Assembly (NCBI RefSeq): GCF_016097555.1
Contig: NC_054704.1
Span: 77,092,638-77,156,637, forward strand
Reading direction: 5' to 3'
Source: Gigantopelta aegis
Lineage: Eukaryota > Mollusca > Gastropoda > Neomphalida > Peltospiridae
DNA: 64,000 bases
The notes beneath the pieces are model-generated. The model searched no databases, had not been told where the DNA came from, and saw only the letters and a program-made list of their open reading frames with translations. Both the position numbers and the translations under genes were made by a program. Shown piece by piece: positions 1 to 12,860 of the stretch; position 1 is the first letter of the stretch; the number at the start of each line of letters is the position of its first letter.

Positions 1-1
1 G

Positions 2-3000
2 ACCGTGGATGACAGTTCCACGTTCAGGCTCGCCTGTCTGGTAAGCATATATATATATATCAGTCTGAATAAAACCATAGCTTACTGTTCATTCCACCTT
101 GAAAGTCTTCATTCATAGATTTGTGCAAAGTCAACGCTGTTCTGTGTCAAGGACCCGTATTTATAAAACGTTTAAAAGTCCAGACTGCTGTTGGTTTTGC
201 GTTGCCGTGACGTTAAAGTCTTCAGAGTTTTTGAAAGCATAAATCAAGACTTTAAAATATTTATCAGCACGGCGCTAATCACATTTCAATAGACAAATCA
301 AAAGATCAGTGGTATAAATTCAATTTAACATAATTGGCTGTTTACGACGAAACGTCCACTTGGACACGAAGTGTTGTTGGCTGAAATCAATTATTATATT
401 AACGGATTTTCGAAGTGGAATAGTCTCGTTGAATGATATCTGTAGTAGGTGAGTCCAAACTATTTGAGGAATATATGAGAATTTACCCCTCCCTCGCATT
501 TTTTTTTTTTTTTTTGTACTTTAAATATATAGAAATAATAGTAAAACCAAAAAAGAGTAAATTTTGGTGGGTCCCACATGGAAAGTACACGCCCTGTTCC
601 CTCACCCTAATTGCTATTGACCTTCAGTAAGACTTGATTTCAATCACAATGGCGTTTTAATATATTATTATAAATTCCTGTCATAGTACTACCTACTTTG
701 AATTTTTTTTGTTGATATTATTCATTTATATCACCTGACATTGTTAGAAAAACGTAATGGCATTTTAAAATTATGTAAAGTAAAAAAAACCTCCCAAATA
801 TGTTCATACTCCAACTGACCCATGCCCCAGTGCGGCACCCCAAACAAAGGTAATTATTAAATCATATAAATTAATAATAAACGTTCGCGAATAGCTGATA
901 TAGTCACTATTATGACAGTGATTCATGAGTGCATGTCATCACAGTTGTACTTATTCTAATGAGCTCTGTCCGGTGCTTGTTTTCATTTAAAAACTAGTTT
1001 GGATGTGGCGGTCCTCTTTATGGCGGTGTAAAATGGATAAAATTTCGCAGTAAAGGATCTCCTTGGGAGTGGTTGTACTCTTATAGATGAGACATTAGAT
1101 AGAGATTCGTGGAATGAACCACTATTTATTAGCCAAATGCTCGTTCGACTCGAGCTCTGCATTGTGTAGAGATATGGCCCGGGGCCCCATTCCACGAAGC
1201 GATCTTAGCCCTAAGATCGCCTTTAAGTGCATAACTACTGTATATCCACTTAAGGTGATCTTAGCGCTAAAATCGCTTCGTGGAACGGGGCCCTGATCAT
1301 ATGCGTTTTACGGTTTTGGCGTCCAGGGGCTTAATTCACGAAGGTCTCTTAGGCTCTGCTAGACAACAAAGCATCCTCTTTGCAAGTCTTTTTGCACTGC
1401 ACTGTGATATCGCAAAGTTGCGAGAGCTTAGTGAATTAGGTTCCAGAGGTTTTACATGTGTTATAAAATACCAGGAAATTGATGTTTGGTTGTCATTCAG
1501 TTGCTGGAGTCTGGCGGTGGAGTGAGCTATGCCACGCAATACCCCAACGAGTGTCAGAACACGACCTACATGAACAGTACGTACGTGTCATCGCCAGGAG
1601 GCACGTTCGTCTTCACCTCCAACTGTAAGCAGACGTCATTTTCTTATACTCTTTACACAACTACGGCTTCCTTCCACGAAGCGATCTTAGCACTAAGATC
1701 ACCTTAAGTGCATTAGGTAATACCCTTAAGGTGATCTCAGCTCTAAGATTGCTTCGTGGAATGTGGCCAGCCTTTATAAAAAGTTTAAAGTTAAAGTTTG
1801 GTTTGTTTAACGACACCAATAGAGCACATTGATTAATTCATCATTGGCTGTTAAATGTCAAACATTTGGTAATTCTGACACGTAGTCTTCAGAGGAATCC
1901 CATTACATTTGTTTTCCATTAGCAGCAAGGGGTCTTTCATATTTCATATCATGGCCTTTGACATACCAGTCGTGGGGCACTGGTTAGGACAGGGAGAAAA
2001 AGCAATAAGAGAATGAGTCCATAGAGGGGACATGTAGCATATGGGTGTATGAAATCGGTACAGATTCAAGACTTCAACAGGCAGAACAGTGCATACCATG
2101 GCCTTTGTAGGGATTTGACGTACCTACTAAGTGTGAGGTGTGAGCTACTGGTTGAGTTGACTAAGAAGTCAAAGTTAGGTTAGATGTGAATGTTTAGAAT
2201 TAAAATTACCATTAGCTTATTGAAAGTTACTAAGCATTCGTATACGAATTTCAGTACTCCTTAACTAGTAATTGGCTTTTTTTTAAGTAGTTAACCCTAT
2301 AGCTGTTTGTTAACTACGGAAAGGGAAGGCGGTTTCAGTCTGTCTTAAGTCATTCTGCTATTTCAGTCTGTTTTAAGTCATCCTGAAGTGTACCTAAAAC
2401 TGCTCCTGTATAGTTTATAGTAATTTGTTATAACCATGTTGATTTTAACTAAGTAACATAATTTTGTTTCATTTATTTTTCAGCAACATGCCGTAAGTAA
2501 AATTTATATATTTCTTTTTATATATTTTTACAACATAATAATTATTGTAATAAATTAGTTCCTACATTTATTTGAATGAAACATTTATATTCTAAAAGAG
2601 GCCTTGATAACATCTTACTATTTTCCTTGGTACACAATAATTAATTAGCCTACATTGTATTGAAATTCAACAGAGGAAACTTTACTAAATTATATCTTAA
2701 TATCATAGTCCTCTTCATTACACGGAGGCCGTACCTACCCTAAAAAGATTACGGAGATGCAGTATAAAATATTAGAGCCCAGTAATGTAGGGTCTTCACC
2801 AGTTATCCCGAGTCAGACCCCCGATCCTATCGGAGGCCGGACTCGGGATAGGCGTGTTCGAAACCCTAGTGGTATATGGACACGTTAAACCAGTTACTAA
2901 GCCAAGTTCACCAGTTGACCAAAATGGATATTTTTAAACTAACAGAACAGAACAGATGTTTACTTTGCTCAAGGCCACCAACCGGTAGCATCAGAGGATT

Positions 3001-4698
3001 ATATACATATAACAAATAAATATATATACACATGCGTCAAGATTACAAGAGTCATATCTATATAGTATAAATATAAACATAAATAGATACAAATTTGAAA
3101 AATCAATAACAGAAAATCAAAATGAAACAGGTTTTCAGGAGGAAAAGTTACTATTTATAATATTTATAAATTCACATACAAGGTCACCTTTTCATATTTC
3201 TAGATGAGCCAAAATTGATAATTTATGCAATAAAAAATAGTAAATAATGTGTAAGTTAACGGTAAAAACGGTGTAGATTGTGGCTACTTCCATTTTTAGG
3301 AGGTCGGGTCATGCTCCCTCGGAAAAAAGAAAGAAAATTCGCTTGGAGCATGGGTTGGGAGTTGACTCCCATTTGTACACGCGCCTGGGGGGGGGGGGGG
3401 GATAGCAGTAATTGTACCATTGTTAGGTAGGTTAGGCGCTCCAGCTAGGAATGGATGGATAGAATGGAATGCTTGTTTAACGTGCACATTCAGAGCAAGC
3501 TGTTGTAGCGCACGCTTGTCCTGGGCACAGGTTCCGGCCTCGGCCGGCTCCTCCGTCCAGAACAGGAAATGTGTGGGTGGGTAGGAGGGGGGCCGCCTGC
3601 ACTGGCAGGTGCATGGGAGAACCAGCAGTTCGACCGTAGACGGTAACAGGCGGAGGTTGGTATGGTGCTATGGAATTTGGAATGTCCCGTAGGATTAAGC
3701 CAAAGAGAATGGGTGCGCAGTTTGATGAAAGAATTTCGGCGCAATTTTGAACGGTCGATCCGAATGGAAAGGTAGGGAGCTACGTATAGGTTTAGAATTT
3801 AGTAGGCCGAGAATAGTTCGTTAATTAGACCTATTTGGTGCTAACATATCTCCATAGGTTCAGGCCATGTTAGGTCAAAGAGTTTATCGTGCACATTCAG
3901 AGCAAGCTGTTGTAGCGCACGCCTGTCCTGGGCGCAGGTGTCGGCTTCAGCCGGTTCCTCCGTCCAGGACAGGAAAGGGGAGGGGTGGAATCTCCCTAGG
4001 TTTCCCATAGGGGCCCCTAAAAGGGCCTGAACTGTTCAGCTCGTCTCCAGTTAGGTTTACAGATAAAATAAATATTTGGTAGAACTTTATGCCTATAAAT
4101 TTTCCTATTTAAATTTTCAGCTGTGACGCCTCCCGATGCAGCTATACCGTACGACATCATCTTCGGTGTTCTGGGGACAGTGCTGTTCCTGTTACTGCTT
4201 GCTGGCGGTCTCGTGCTCCTCCTCCGGCTCTTGAAGAAGAAGAAGACCCGGAACGGGGTCAGCCCCACGCAAGATCCCGCGGCGGTCGCCATCGCAAACA
4301 AACCCGACATCAACTCGAGGACTCTCTTCACGCCCGTCCCAAAAGACTCGCTGAAAATAAACGGCATCCGAAAGCTCCACCCCAGCGCCGTGACGTCGCT
4401 GATAGACACGGATAACGAAAAGATGCTGTCGCCGTCGTCCGTTGCCGTGGCGATGAATGTCCCGCCGGTAGCGCAAAGGCCGCCGCCGACTCCTGGAAGT
4501 CTTCTCGCCACCTCTGACCCAGACGTCGAGGTCAGCATATCGGAGTATTCCGACAGCACGGAGACGTCGTCGCCCACCCGCATGTCGCCGACAATAGCGG
4601 GACCGACGCCGGGGTTCACCACGACCACTGCTGGGTCCGTGACGGCGTCTTCGATGACGCTGGATTCTTTTCGCTCACAACCTCTCAACACTTTTTAG
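2..4698 (+). CDS. single-pass membrane protein, 3' part of gene (5' end outside window)
   Basis: I do not recognise the family. Exons read by eye are 2-40 (frame TVDDSSTFRLACL, donor gtaagc), 1501-1624, a 9-nt microexon 2484-2492, and 4121-4698 with stop TAG. Phases agree at all three junctions (0, 1, 1). The second exon encodes an ectodomain stretch with two N-glycosylation sequons (NTT, NST) and two cysteines; the microexon adds Ser-Thr-Cys and completes a Pro codon. The last exon gives a short VTPPDAAIPYD stalk, a strong transmembrane segment (about 4150-4230, FGVLGTVLFLLLLAGGLVLLL), a basic stop-transfer KKKK, and a cytoplasmic tail of about 150 residues rich in Ser, Thr and Pro. The predicted topology is type I: extracellular N terminus, cytosolic tail. 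Receptor or adhesion molecule is inference only. The last exon is GC-richer than its surroundings, as expected for coding DNA. The frame of the first exon is chosen by phase match and is the least certain part. Confidence 0.72.
1181..1293. repeat. palindromic MITE, family D, copy 1
   Basis: Near-perfect fold-back of about 113 bp, from ggggccccattcc to its complement ggaacggggccc. The arms carry the motif cacgaagcgatcttag. Other copies are at 1666-1768, 32263-32372 and 33470-33587. No coding capacity. Confidence 0.85.
1321..1450 (+). repeat. fold-back-like repeat, family E, copy 1
   Basis: About 130 bp beginning ccaggggcttaattcacg and ending gaattaggttccagagg, with weakly complementary ends. 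A second copy in reverse orientation is at 32147-32262. It sits 27 bp from a family D palindrome at this locus and directly next to one at the other locus. Confidence 0.75.
1666..1768. repeat. palindromic MITE, family D, copy 2
   Basis: Same fold-back family as 1181-1293, starting 41 bp after the donor of exon 1501-1624. Arms cttccttccacgaagcgatc and gcttcgtggaatgtgg pair with each other. Confidence 0.8.
1795..2110 (-). repeat. SINE with type A tail (diverged)
   Basis: Read on the plus strand it starts ttaaagtttggtttg, tttaacgacaccaatagagc, followed by the family landmarks aacatttggtaattctgaca and attagcagcaagg, then a degraded tRNA-like head. It lies in an intron of the membrane-protein gene. 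The head boundary is uncertain. Confidence 0.65.
2484..2492 (+). other. 9-nt microexon of the membrane-protein gene
   Basis: The nine bases caacatgcc lie between a pyrimidine-rich acceptor (atttatttttcag, ending 2483) and a consensus donor gtaagt at 2493. Length is a multiple of three. Entering in phase 1 from exon 1501-1624 it gives Ser-Thr-Cys and the first base of a Pro codon completed by exon 4121. It lengthens the juxtamembrane stalk by three residues and adds a cysteine. Confidence 0.6.
3487..3985. repeat. pair of direct repeats, GC-rich SINE-like family H
   Basis: Two copies (about 3487-3580 and 3890-3985) share cattcagagcaagctgttg, tagcgcacg and the GC-rich cggctcctccgtccag. Related fragments occur at 6203-6232 and 13905-13985. 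Upstream at 3391-3401 is a run of G. No gene recognised here. Confidence 0.55.
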
Positions 4699-5536
4699 AT
4701 AAAATATGGCAATCAGTTGATATGGAGGAAAGAACATTGCTTTAAATATACTTTGAACAGACTCAATCTCTCATCAATTGTCATTACATGAGCGTCGGAA
4801 GATTCCAGCAATTGGAAGGGATAGTTAGGTCTTAGTATATTCGCGTTTCAGCTGGGATGTCAGTGTATATACTCTGATTGTGAGGAGGAAGTTTTCCCTG
4901 GACTCTCTCTCCTCCCCTGCCCACCTCCGTTCCTTATCAATGACAATTGATTCAGTTTTGGGGCATTTATAGAGGAAAAAAACCCCAACGATATGTCATC
5001 ACAATGTCTTTTTTTTGACATGAACCTGGACTCTCAGCAATCACAATCGCTCAACACGTTTGAGACCAATCATGGTAGTTGATGGTTAAAAACAGAATTG
5101 GATTATATTGCTTCAAAGAAGAGACTTCATCACCCATTGTTCTAAAACAAACATTCCTTTCTATACCATTTCCTTACCAATGATCCAGTTCTTGGGTATT
5201 TTGTATTAGAAAACAAAGATATTTACAAGAATCGGGATTTTGTTTAAAAAAAATAGTCACTTGCGTTATAAGTTTGCCAAAATATGGTAGAAAGGAAATC
5301 TAAAAGTGGTTAATGACCTATATATTTTATGTATGTTACCTTCATTGTCAGTCATACATGTAAATATATCCGTTCATGCAGGTATTCAACAGGATTAAAG
5401 AGCATTCAGTTTCAGCACCACAATTGTGGGTTCTGTGACGTATCAACCATTACGTTCTATCTTTTATTTTACTTAGACTGAAGCATAAATTTATGACATA
5501 TAACATACTGTATATCAGTTAATGAAAAATAAAGAT

Positions 5537-5586
<50 letters not shown>

Positions 5587-5600
5587 AGAAGTCATGGGCA
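4699..5600 (+). other. probable 3' UTR with poly(A) signal and CA microsatellite
   Basis: Follows the TAG stop of the membrane-protein gene. An AATAAA hexamer sits at 5528-5533, directly before a CA dinucleotide run of about 45 bases (5540-5585). No open frame of note. The UTR end is inferred from the hexamer only; another AATAAA-type site lies near 7180. Confidence 0.4.
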
Positions 5601-8600
5601 GGGATGAAAATTACGGGGTATTTTTTTTTTATCTACTCCATATAAATAGAGAGAAGAATTTGTCTAATGCCTCTTAAACTAGAAAGTGTTCCCCTAATAT
5701 CGTTCCTAATCTCTGTTACGAATATACGAAAACATTTCTTTGTCGAGCAGTAAGTATAACTGGGAAATGAAAGGAATGCTATCAATCATGTTCAAAGCTA
5801 CCTCTCCGTGTATATTTTTACTATTTATTTATTTAATCATTTAGAATAGATCATCTGCATTAATTTTCTTACCATCACACTTCATTCTTCGATATTGTTT
5901 AACTATACTCTCTAATCTAGGTGATATAAAATGTATTATTCTCCATTTAACACTCACAAGAGAGGCGCTATTGCATTATTGTGTCTTACAATATGACGAC
6001 AGACGTGTATGTTGTGTGAAGATAATAAGAGTTTATTAAAAGTTGCACATCCAATAGCCGATGTGCTGTCGTTAAACAAAACGGTCGCAGACCCTAGTTT
6101 CAACCCGTGAAAATGGACACTAAGCTTAGTTAATCTACAACCCTGTAACAGATTTGGATAAAGCTGGCATCGGTGGTGGTGGTGGTGGTGGTGTCGTGGT
6201 CATTTCCTGTCCTGGACAGGCGTGCGCTACATTTCATTTTAACTTATTTTTCGTGCTTATATATAATTAAGGTTCAAGCACGCTGTCCTGGGCACACACC
6301 TCAGCTATTTGGCATGCTCTGAATGTGCACGTTAATTATCTTGAATAGAATTCTCTTGAATAGTCGTGGTTATGCCTTCGGACTTCAGGATGGTAGGTAC
6401 TGGGTTCGTATCCCACCTGAGGCAATGGGGGATTTTTCATGCCAGTAGCTGCTCCAATTCAGAGCGAGTGCACCGCTAGGCTCAATGGATAGGTGTACGG
6501 CTAAATGCACCGAGTTTCACTCCCCACTTCACGGGTGCGATTATGGGTGTGTCTCCCGAGTTTATGACCCCGCATGGGGGATGATTACCATGCATGCACT
6601 GCAGGTTCCGTGTAAGTTAAACAGACCAGACCTCGTCTGCATTACCATTATACTTTTCAGATGAACGTGCATTTTTTTAATTATTATTATTAGGAAAAAA
6701 AACCCAAGATGACCAGAAACACTTCGGATCATACGTTAATCTAAACAATAAAATCTAAATAATGTCCAATAACAATTATCAAAACGAGCTATAACAGTGA
6801 AAAATACGCTATAGTGTTCAAAAACTGGGGTCTGTCACTTTAAAACCGAATAGTATTTTTCATTGGTATACAGTAAATGATGCTACGGTAAGGCGAGACT
6901 GTTGATTTAATATCATATCTTTATATTAAGATGTTTTGTTCATATATGTTGCACTATGATAGTACTAACTTCAATTAATTATCATATATCTGTACTACTA
7001 TAATGTATATACAATGTATAAGACTAGTATTGTAGTTTACATGCATGTCTGAAATTATTACTCATTTAAGTTAGTATTATTGTTGTTGCCAAATCATCAA
7101 CTATTTATTAGATATAGGTTTGACATATAATAATTTGTATATAATACAATATCGCTACCATTTTTATGTACAGATGTAACAATAAAGTCAATAAATTTGT
7201 ATGTGTAGTTCGTGATCATTGAAATCCGTTATTGAATAATACAAACGTACATTAGAAGCTGTTAGATACGAGTGGTTTCAAAACATATCTAGATATAATA
7301 AGTGATAGCGAGTTGGATACGCTTTTAAACAAGTCATAAGATATAGGCTTTTTAGCGGACGACAGTGCAGTATCATGTATCACATAAACCATGGTTACAA
7401 ACGACTTTAATTTCCAACTAAGACGGCGCTTGAACATAAATGCATCATAGGCGGAAATTTCGTTTGGTTTTGACATCTAGCTTATCACCATGGAGAAGCC
7501 ACTGGGGTGTCTTTTAAATTAAGTATAATAATCAAATTTAATTTTAAATATATGAAGGATATAGCGCATGATACCCCTTTTTAATCCGAACATTGTTTAA
7601 CAAACCCTAACCCCCACCCACTGCGACTTTTGTTTCTGGTTCAAATCCAAATTATTATGAATCTGATACACAACTTCCTGACAAAATTAACCAAAATAAC
7701 CACAGAAAATATTCTTAAATTATATTACACTATTTATCCGGCAAGTTTAATAAACATTTGACAATATTATATACATTTTCAAAATGGCAAGACGTTTCTG
7801 TTGTACTCTTCTGGAGAGACGTCATAACTACACACATTTGTCATTCATAATACGTTTTACAACCTACTACCATTGTTAAGATGGCGACCAAATGACGCAA
7901 AGACCAACACTATGGATTCGCCACCAGCAATGTTTATGTGGGACACATTCTTCATGACTGGTCATTTGGCATTCACGTACACAAATACTTACGTAATAAA
8001 GTGTTGACGAAATCACTGGGATCGATGACATAGAAGTTAAGCCACCGGGCTAAAGATTGGTAGTCTGTTTTATAATCATATTACTGTTCGTACTCACTGC
8101 GCTGGAGGGGTGGCAATATCATCAAGGAAGTTCTCCCACATAACCAGCGATAATTTATTTTAAAAGTTTGTTTAGTTTTTTATTATTAGTTTTTAATTAG
8201 TATTTTATATAAACACATATAGATCGGACTTTAAACTTTTAGACCTTCGTTCAAAATTACCTTTTTCTGTATTATTAAATAATCCGATCCTCTCTTCTTT
8301 CTCTCATTTAGTTTTGGACTGTCCTAAAACGCTTCAAATTACATGTGTATATATAAATATTCGGCCGAGCTGTCAATTCCTTTTTATTTTTGGCTAATTA
8401 ACGTTTTAATAATTAAAAAACCCACACATATATGTAGGCCTATATCTTTTTCAATAATTGCTATTCCAAAATTATATTTCCAATTCACCATCCCCCCCCC
8501 ACCCCCCCCCCCACCCCACTCCCTTTCTATCCCGAAACCCAATCATTAGCGAAGTCGGAGATTGTGCCCAGGAGAGATGTGCTTGATCCGTAATTGGATA

Positions 8601-8650
8601 TAGGCACGTTAATATGTTATCCAACAAGTTCTATATGCACTGATCACCGG
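5601..8650. other. intergenic, mostly unremarkable, with SINE scraps
   Basis: AT-rich DNA without a supported gene. Recognisable pieces: a type A SINE 3' end at about 6044-6083, a GGT run at 6173-6194, a type C SINE piece at about 6195-6320, and a diverged tRNA-headed SINE at about 6360-6640 (head gtcgtggttatgcc, then box-B-like gggttcgtatccc). The rest, including 6900-8640, shows nothing beyond short AT-rich and C-rich runs (8490-8525). Confidence 0.5.
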
Positions 8651-9385
8651 CCCAGGTGGTGTCGTGGTTGAGCCATCGGACATAAGGCTGATAGGTACAG
8701 GGTTCGCAGCCCGGTGTAGCCGATATGAATAAATAATGTAAGAATGATGATGGGCATACAAGGTGGGACTTAACTGAGGTAGAGTGGGTCTGAAGTATCG
8801 ATTTTTTAAATTTTTGTTTAATAAAATATGAACCTGTTTTGCAATGTTACCTCCACATAATTCCTGTCATATTAATCGGAAGTAAGGGAAGCAAGTCATG
8901 GGTGAAGAGATTCTGGGATCCATCCGATCACCACAAATGATGAGTTATTACTTTTATTCTGCAAATTTGCAAGGATGGATCCAGGAACGTTTTGGCCCCT
9001 TCGGTTCATATACCCAACACCATCGTCTAGAAACGCCACCGAGATTTATATCATTTTTACAAAGTGCACTGGCCATACAAACATATCAAATTTAAAAAAA
9101 AAAAAATTATACGAGTGCTTAGCAAATTATTATAGCTTACGTGTAATATAGACTGGGGGAGTGCATATTATTCACAGAGGGAGTGCATATTATACATATA
9201 ATATAAATTGGGGGAGTGTATATTACATTATAATATGCACTGGGGAGTGCTTATTCTACGTATAATCCTGACTGGGGAGTGCAGATCCAAGGGAGTGCAA
9301 ATTATATGTGATAACGGCTCCCACCCAGACCGAGTTTTGACACAATGGGTAGGTGTAAGACCACTACACCCTCTTCTCTTTTATG
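8651..9385 (+). repeat. type C tRNA-headed SINE split by an insertion of about 590 bp
   Basis: The head (accggcccaggtggtgtcgt, box-B-like gggttcgcagcccggt) ends at about 8722. The SINE body resumes at about 9313 with ggctcccacccagaccgag and aatgggtaggtgtaagacca. In other copies these two blocks are contiguous, so 8723-9312 is inserted DNA. The insert carries degenerate tandem repeats. Confidence 0.65.
9145..9300. repeat. degenerate tandem repeat around gggggagtgcatatta
   Basis: About six imperfect units of roughly 25-35 bp built on gggagtgcatattat followed by acatataatat. It lies inside the insertion that splits the type C SINE. Confidence 0.55.
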
Positions 9386-12300
9386 TGATATTAAGATATA
9401 ATGATTAGATAAATTTCGATATTTGTGGTCACTAGTTATAATCTGCAATGGAATGTTGTATTGTTCAGTTACTCATTCTTTTATTTTCTGTTGATTGTTT
9501 TCATTTTTAAAAAGTTTTTAAGACAATTATTATTTTAAAAAATAGAAAATAAATTGTTTTTAAGAACTATTTTGTCTTGGGGCATAGATATTGTAGGCGA
9601 GAAGGCATTCAGCATGTGTGAACATACTACTTTGGAAACCAGTAAAGTTGTTCAATAAAACGATTCATATCATTAATTTTTTTGTATCATGTTGATTGCA
9701 GGATAAATAAAATAGACGTTAGTCTGAAAAGCTCAGGTCGAATGGCGATTACCGCTCTGCAAAACCTCTCAGCATTTGTCATTCTAACTATTACAGGATA
9801 AACCTGTTATTCTCTATATACACAAGTATTAAAATACTGATTTTCTTTGTTGTTCAGTATGACATATTAAGTTATAGTCATGATGTCCTATTAGTTTTAA
9901 CTAAGTTCAGACTATTAGTATTGCCCATTTAAATTTGAATAAAAGCAAGATATACGAAAAACGTCTGGATAACAACCAGTTGAAAGAGCTAAACCATTAC
10001 ATTATTCAAAAGCCTGGTACAAGTCCATGGAATCGGTGCATATATAATATGTCACTTAATTTGAGAAGGTAAACAAACAAAATGCACAAACACGGTTTAT
10101 TATAATATATTAATGTCTAGGTGTCTGTTGTGGTATTTCCAGTTGTTCCCCTAGGGGCCGGTAGGACCTCGCACCAACCCCGTGAGTTTCTTCACCAGGA
10201 CTGTAAAAAGTGTAACCATTAAAAAAAAAAAGACTTACCTGTGATCAATTCACGGATATTTAAAAAAAAAATGCAATATCAATTTCATATCAATTAGTTC
10301 TGGGATACAAATGTCTTTTTGAAGCCAACCAATCCATATTCCAGCCACAAACAACACCAAACATAATAAAAGACACCAAACAATTTATTATAACATATGA
10401 ATTTTGAATTTTTAAAAAATAACATAATTTAATTACATATAAAGATGTAAACATGTTAATAAATTGGGTACCTGATTGTTGTATATAAATGAGGAATCAA
10501 ACCCAAACCGAGATGAACTAAATGCTACATTTTCAAAAATACTCTAGACTAATACAATCTTGTTCACAGATATCTCTTGATTAAACAATATTTATCAAAT
10601 GAAAATAAGTCTTCTGTCAACTTATTTCTGTACCTATATATACATTTCCAGCAGGTTACATAATATTATGTACATATTTAGATTACATAAAATTATATGT
10701 ATACATATATTCATCAGATTATTGAAACTAATAATACTAATACCATTTTTAAAATGTAAAAGTGCCATTCAGTACACAGATTAGAAAAAACATTACATCA
10801 CATGTTGATAAAAAGTGTAAGCATGTCCTTCCCACAAGCATATCTGGATATTGTTTAAACAATTTGAGATATAAATAAATATTTAATGTAATTAGTATAT
10901 ACAATGTCAAATCTTTAACAACAAATTATAATTATTATGGTCTTATTTCATAGTATCAAATCTTTTATTACACATGTCAATAGCAGACATTTTACAAAAT
11001 ATTTCAACATAATAATACATGTACCTGTAATTTTTAACACCACATTAAGGTTTGTCTCCATTTTCACCCCCATGTATTGCACAGACTAATGCAGCAACAT
11101 ACCACAATTTTCTGTCTCTTTTTTGTCGTTGGGTTTTGTTAAACATTTGTTAATTTATTGTGCTTTTTAAATGTAAATATAGCAGAATATGACATTTGCA
11201 ACACTAATAATGCATCTTTAATTCTAGTATTTTAAAACTGTTGTTAAAACATTTCCTCTATTTTTAACAATAATATGATGTTGGAGTTTTATTGTAACCC
11301 TGGGCAGATTCCTATGCACCTTTATCAAGCCAATAACAAATCTTTTTTCATAAACATGTTTTACATATGACAACTTGGATAATTTAAAGGTGCAAAGGCC
11401 TCTAAACACATTGTATTATGAAAGGAGAAACCCGCTACTACCAGCAAGGAGTCTCCTACTAAGTAGAAGCAAGGGATCTTTTTTATGCACTTTCCCCATA
11501 GAAAGGATAGCACATACCACAGATTTTCATATACCAGTTGTGGAACACTGGTTATAACAGGAGGAAGACCAGTAGGTCTACCAAGGAGATTCATAGTTGA
11601 GAAAGCCAGATGATCCGACTAAGAGACTAAGACAGTGGTAAACATCCTATTAGTGTCTGTGTCCATAGCTGGAAATTGCTCATAAACCATTCTTCTAGAA
11701 ATAAGGTCGATGACAGTCACTTTTCAGACCCTTGTTTTGGATTCAAACACAATAAATAAAACCTACACAACAGTAATATTTTTTTTATATGATATATTTG
11801 ACAAAAGATACTTTTTATTTCTTTCATCTTTTAAAACTTTAACTTAATACTTAGTGCAGAATTATGAAAAATAAAAACATACAAACCTGTAAACAGCCTT
11901 GTCTGCTTGTTATAGAATTTTGACAAGGGTCAAGGTTAGACCAGTTTTTATTTTAATGTAGTGAAGCACTGTAATAATATGCCTAATTTTGAATTTGAAT
12001 GACATCAGTATTCCAATGACGTCACTTTGCATTTCCCTACAATAACCATAAACTAGATACATGACATTTCCATTTTAAGAATGCTGGGAAAATTTCAATG
12101 CACAATTGCTATTGAATTTTTTTTTTTTTTGAACATTGATAATGCAGTTGAATGTGTTTGAAGAAAATCTTGTGATTAAAAAATTGTACCTTTTACGAAA
12201 TATGGATTTCAAGTGAAATTATGGTAATATATATTATATTTACTGTGTACGAAGCCAAAGCAAGGGTGCAAGAAGTGACTGCCGTCGACCTTAGATTGTA

Positions 12301-12860
12301 TTTACTTTCCTTTGATATGGCTCTGCTGAACGAATACATGTATCTGAAAATCTGGCAGTAAAATTATTATTACAATTAATACTCATTTTAAAAAAAATAT
12401 TAATCTCCGATTGTGAAATTTATTCTACATCCATTTTATATTATTATTTTGAATGGCAGAAAAATCTTCCGTTCAGAGGCAATCAGAATTTTATGTTAAA
12501 CTAAAAAATTCTCCAGTTACACAACAGTGATATTGTGGCTAATTTAAATCCACAAATTCAAGACAAGAACACTCAACACTGGACATCTCGCAGGTGTGGA
12601 TCCAGCGGGAGAGAGCTGGGAGAGCACACATCCATCCTTCAAAGAACCACATAGAAAATCCAGTATTTAGCAGATGAATACAATGAACTAATTTCTTTTT
12701 CGTTGTTGCCATGTAATATCTTGGCTCTTAACCTGGTGTTTCTGAGGTAAACTGTTATATAATGCATGTTAGTGTAATTTTGAATACTGTAGGTGCCCTT
12801 TTTTAAAACAATGCACCCCCTCCCTAAAAAAAACCTGCATCCTTCCCTGTCTTGGTTTGC
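9386..12860. other. intergenic, no gene seen
   Basis: AT-rich DNA with no supported exon. A type A SINE internal fragment lies at about 11423-11590 (gtagaagcaagggatctttt, gatagcacataccac). Elsewhere only short homopolymer runs are visible. Confidence 0.5.

Noticed and set aside
433-630. Short exon candidate at 434-449 before a gtgagt donor, and the frame around it
   Set aside because: ATG with five codons and a donor, but no signal peptide or phase support. The exons at 2-40 and 1501-1624 already join in phase without it.
4017-4691. 224-codon frame on the minus strand
   Set aside because: It is the antisense shadow of the GC-rich last exon of the membrane-protein gene, which has splice sites and a transmembrane segment on the plus strand.
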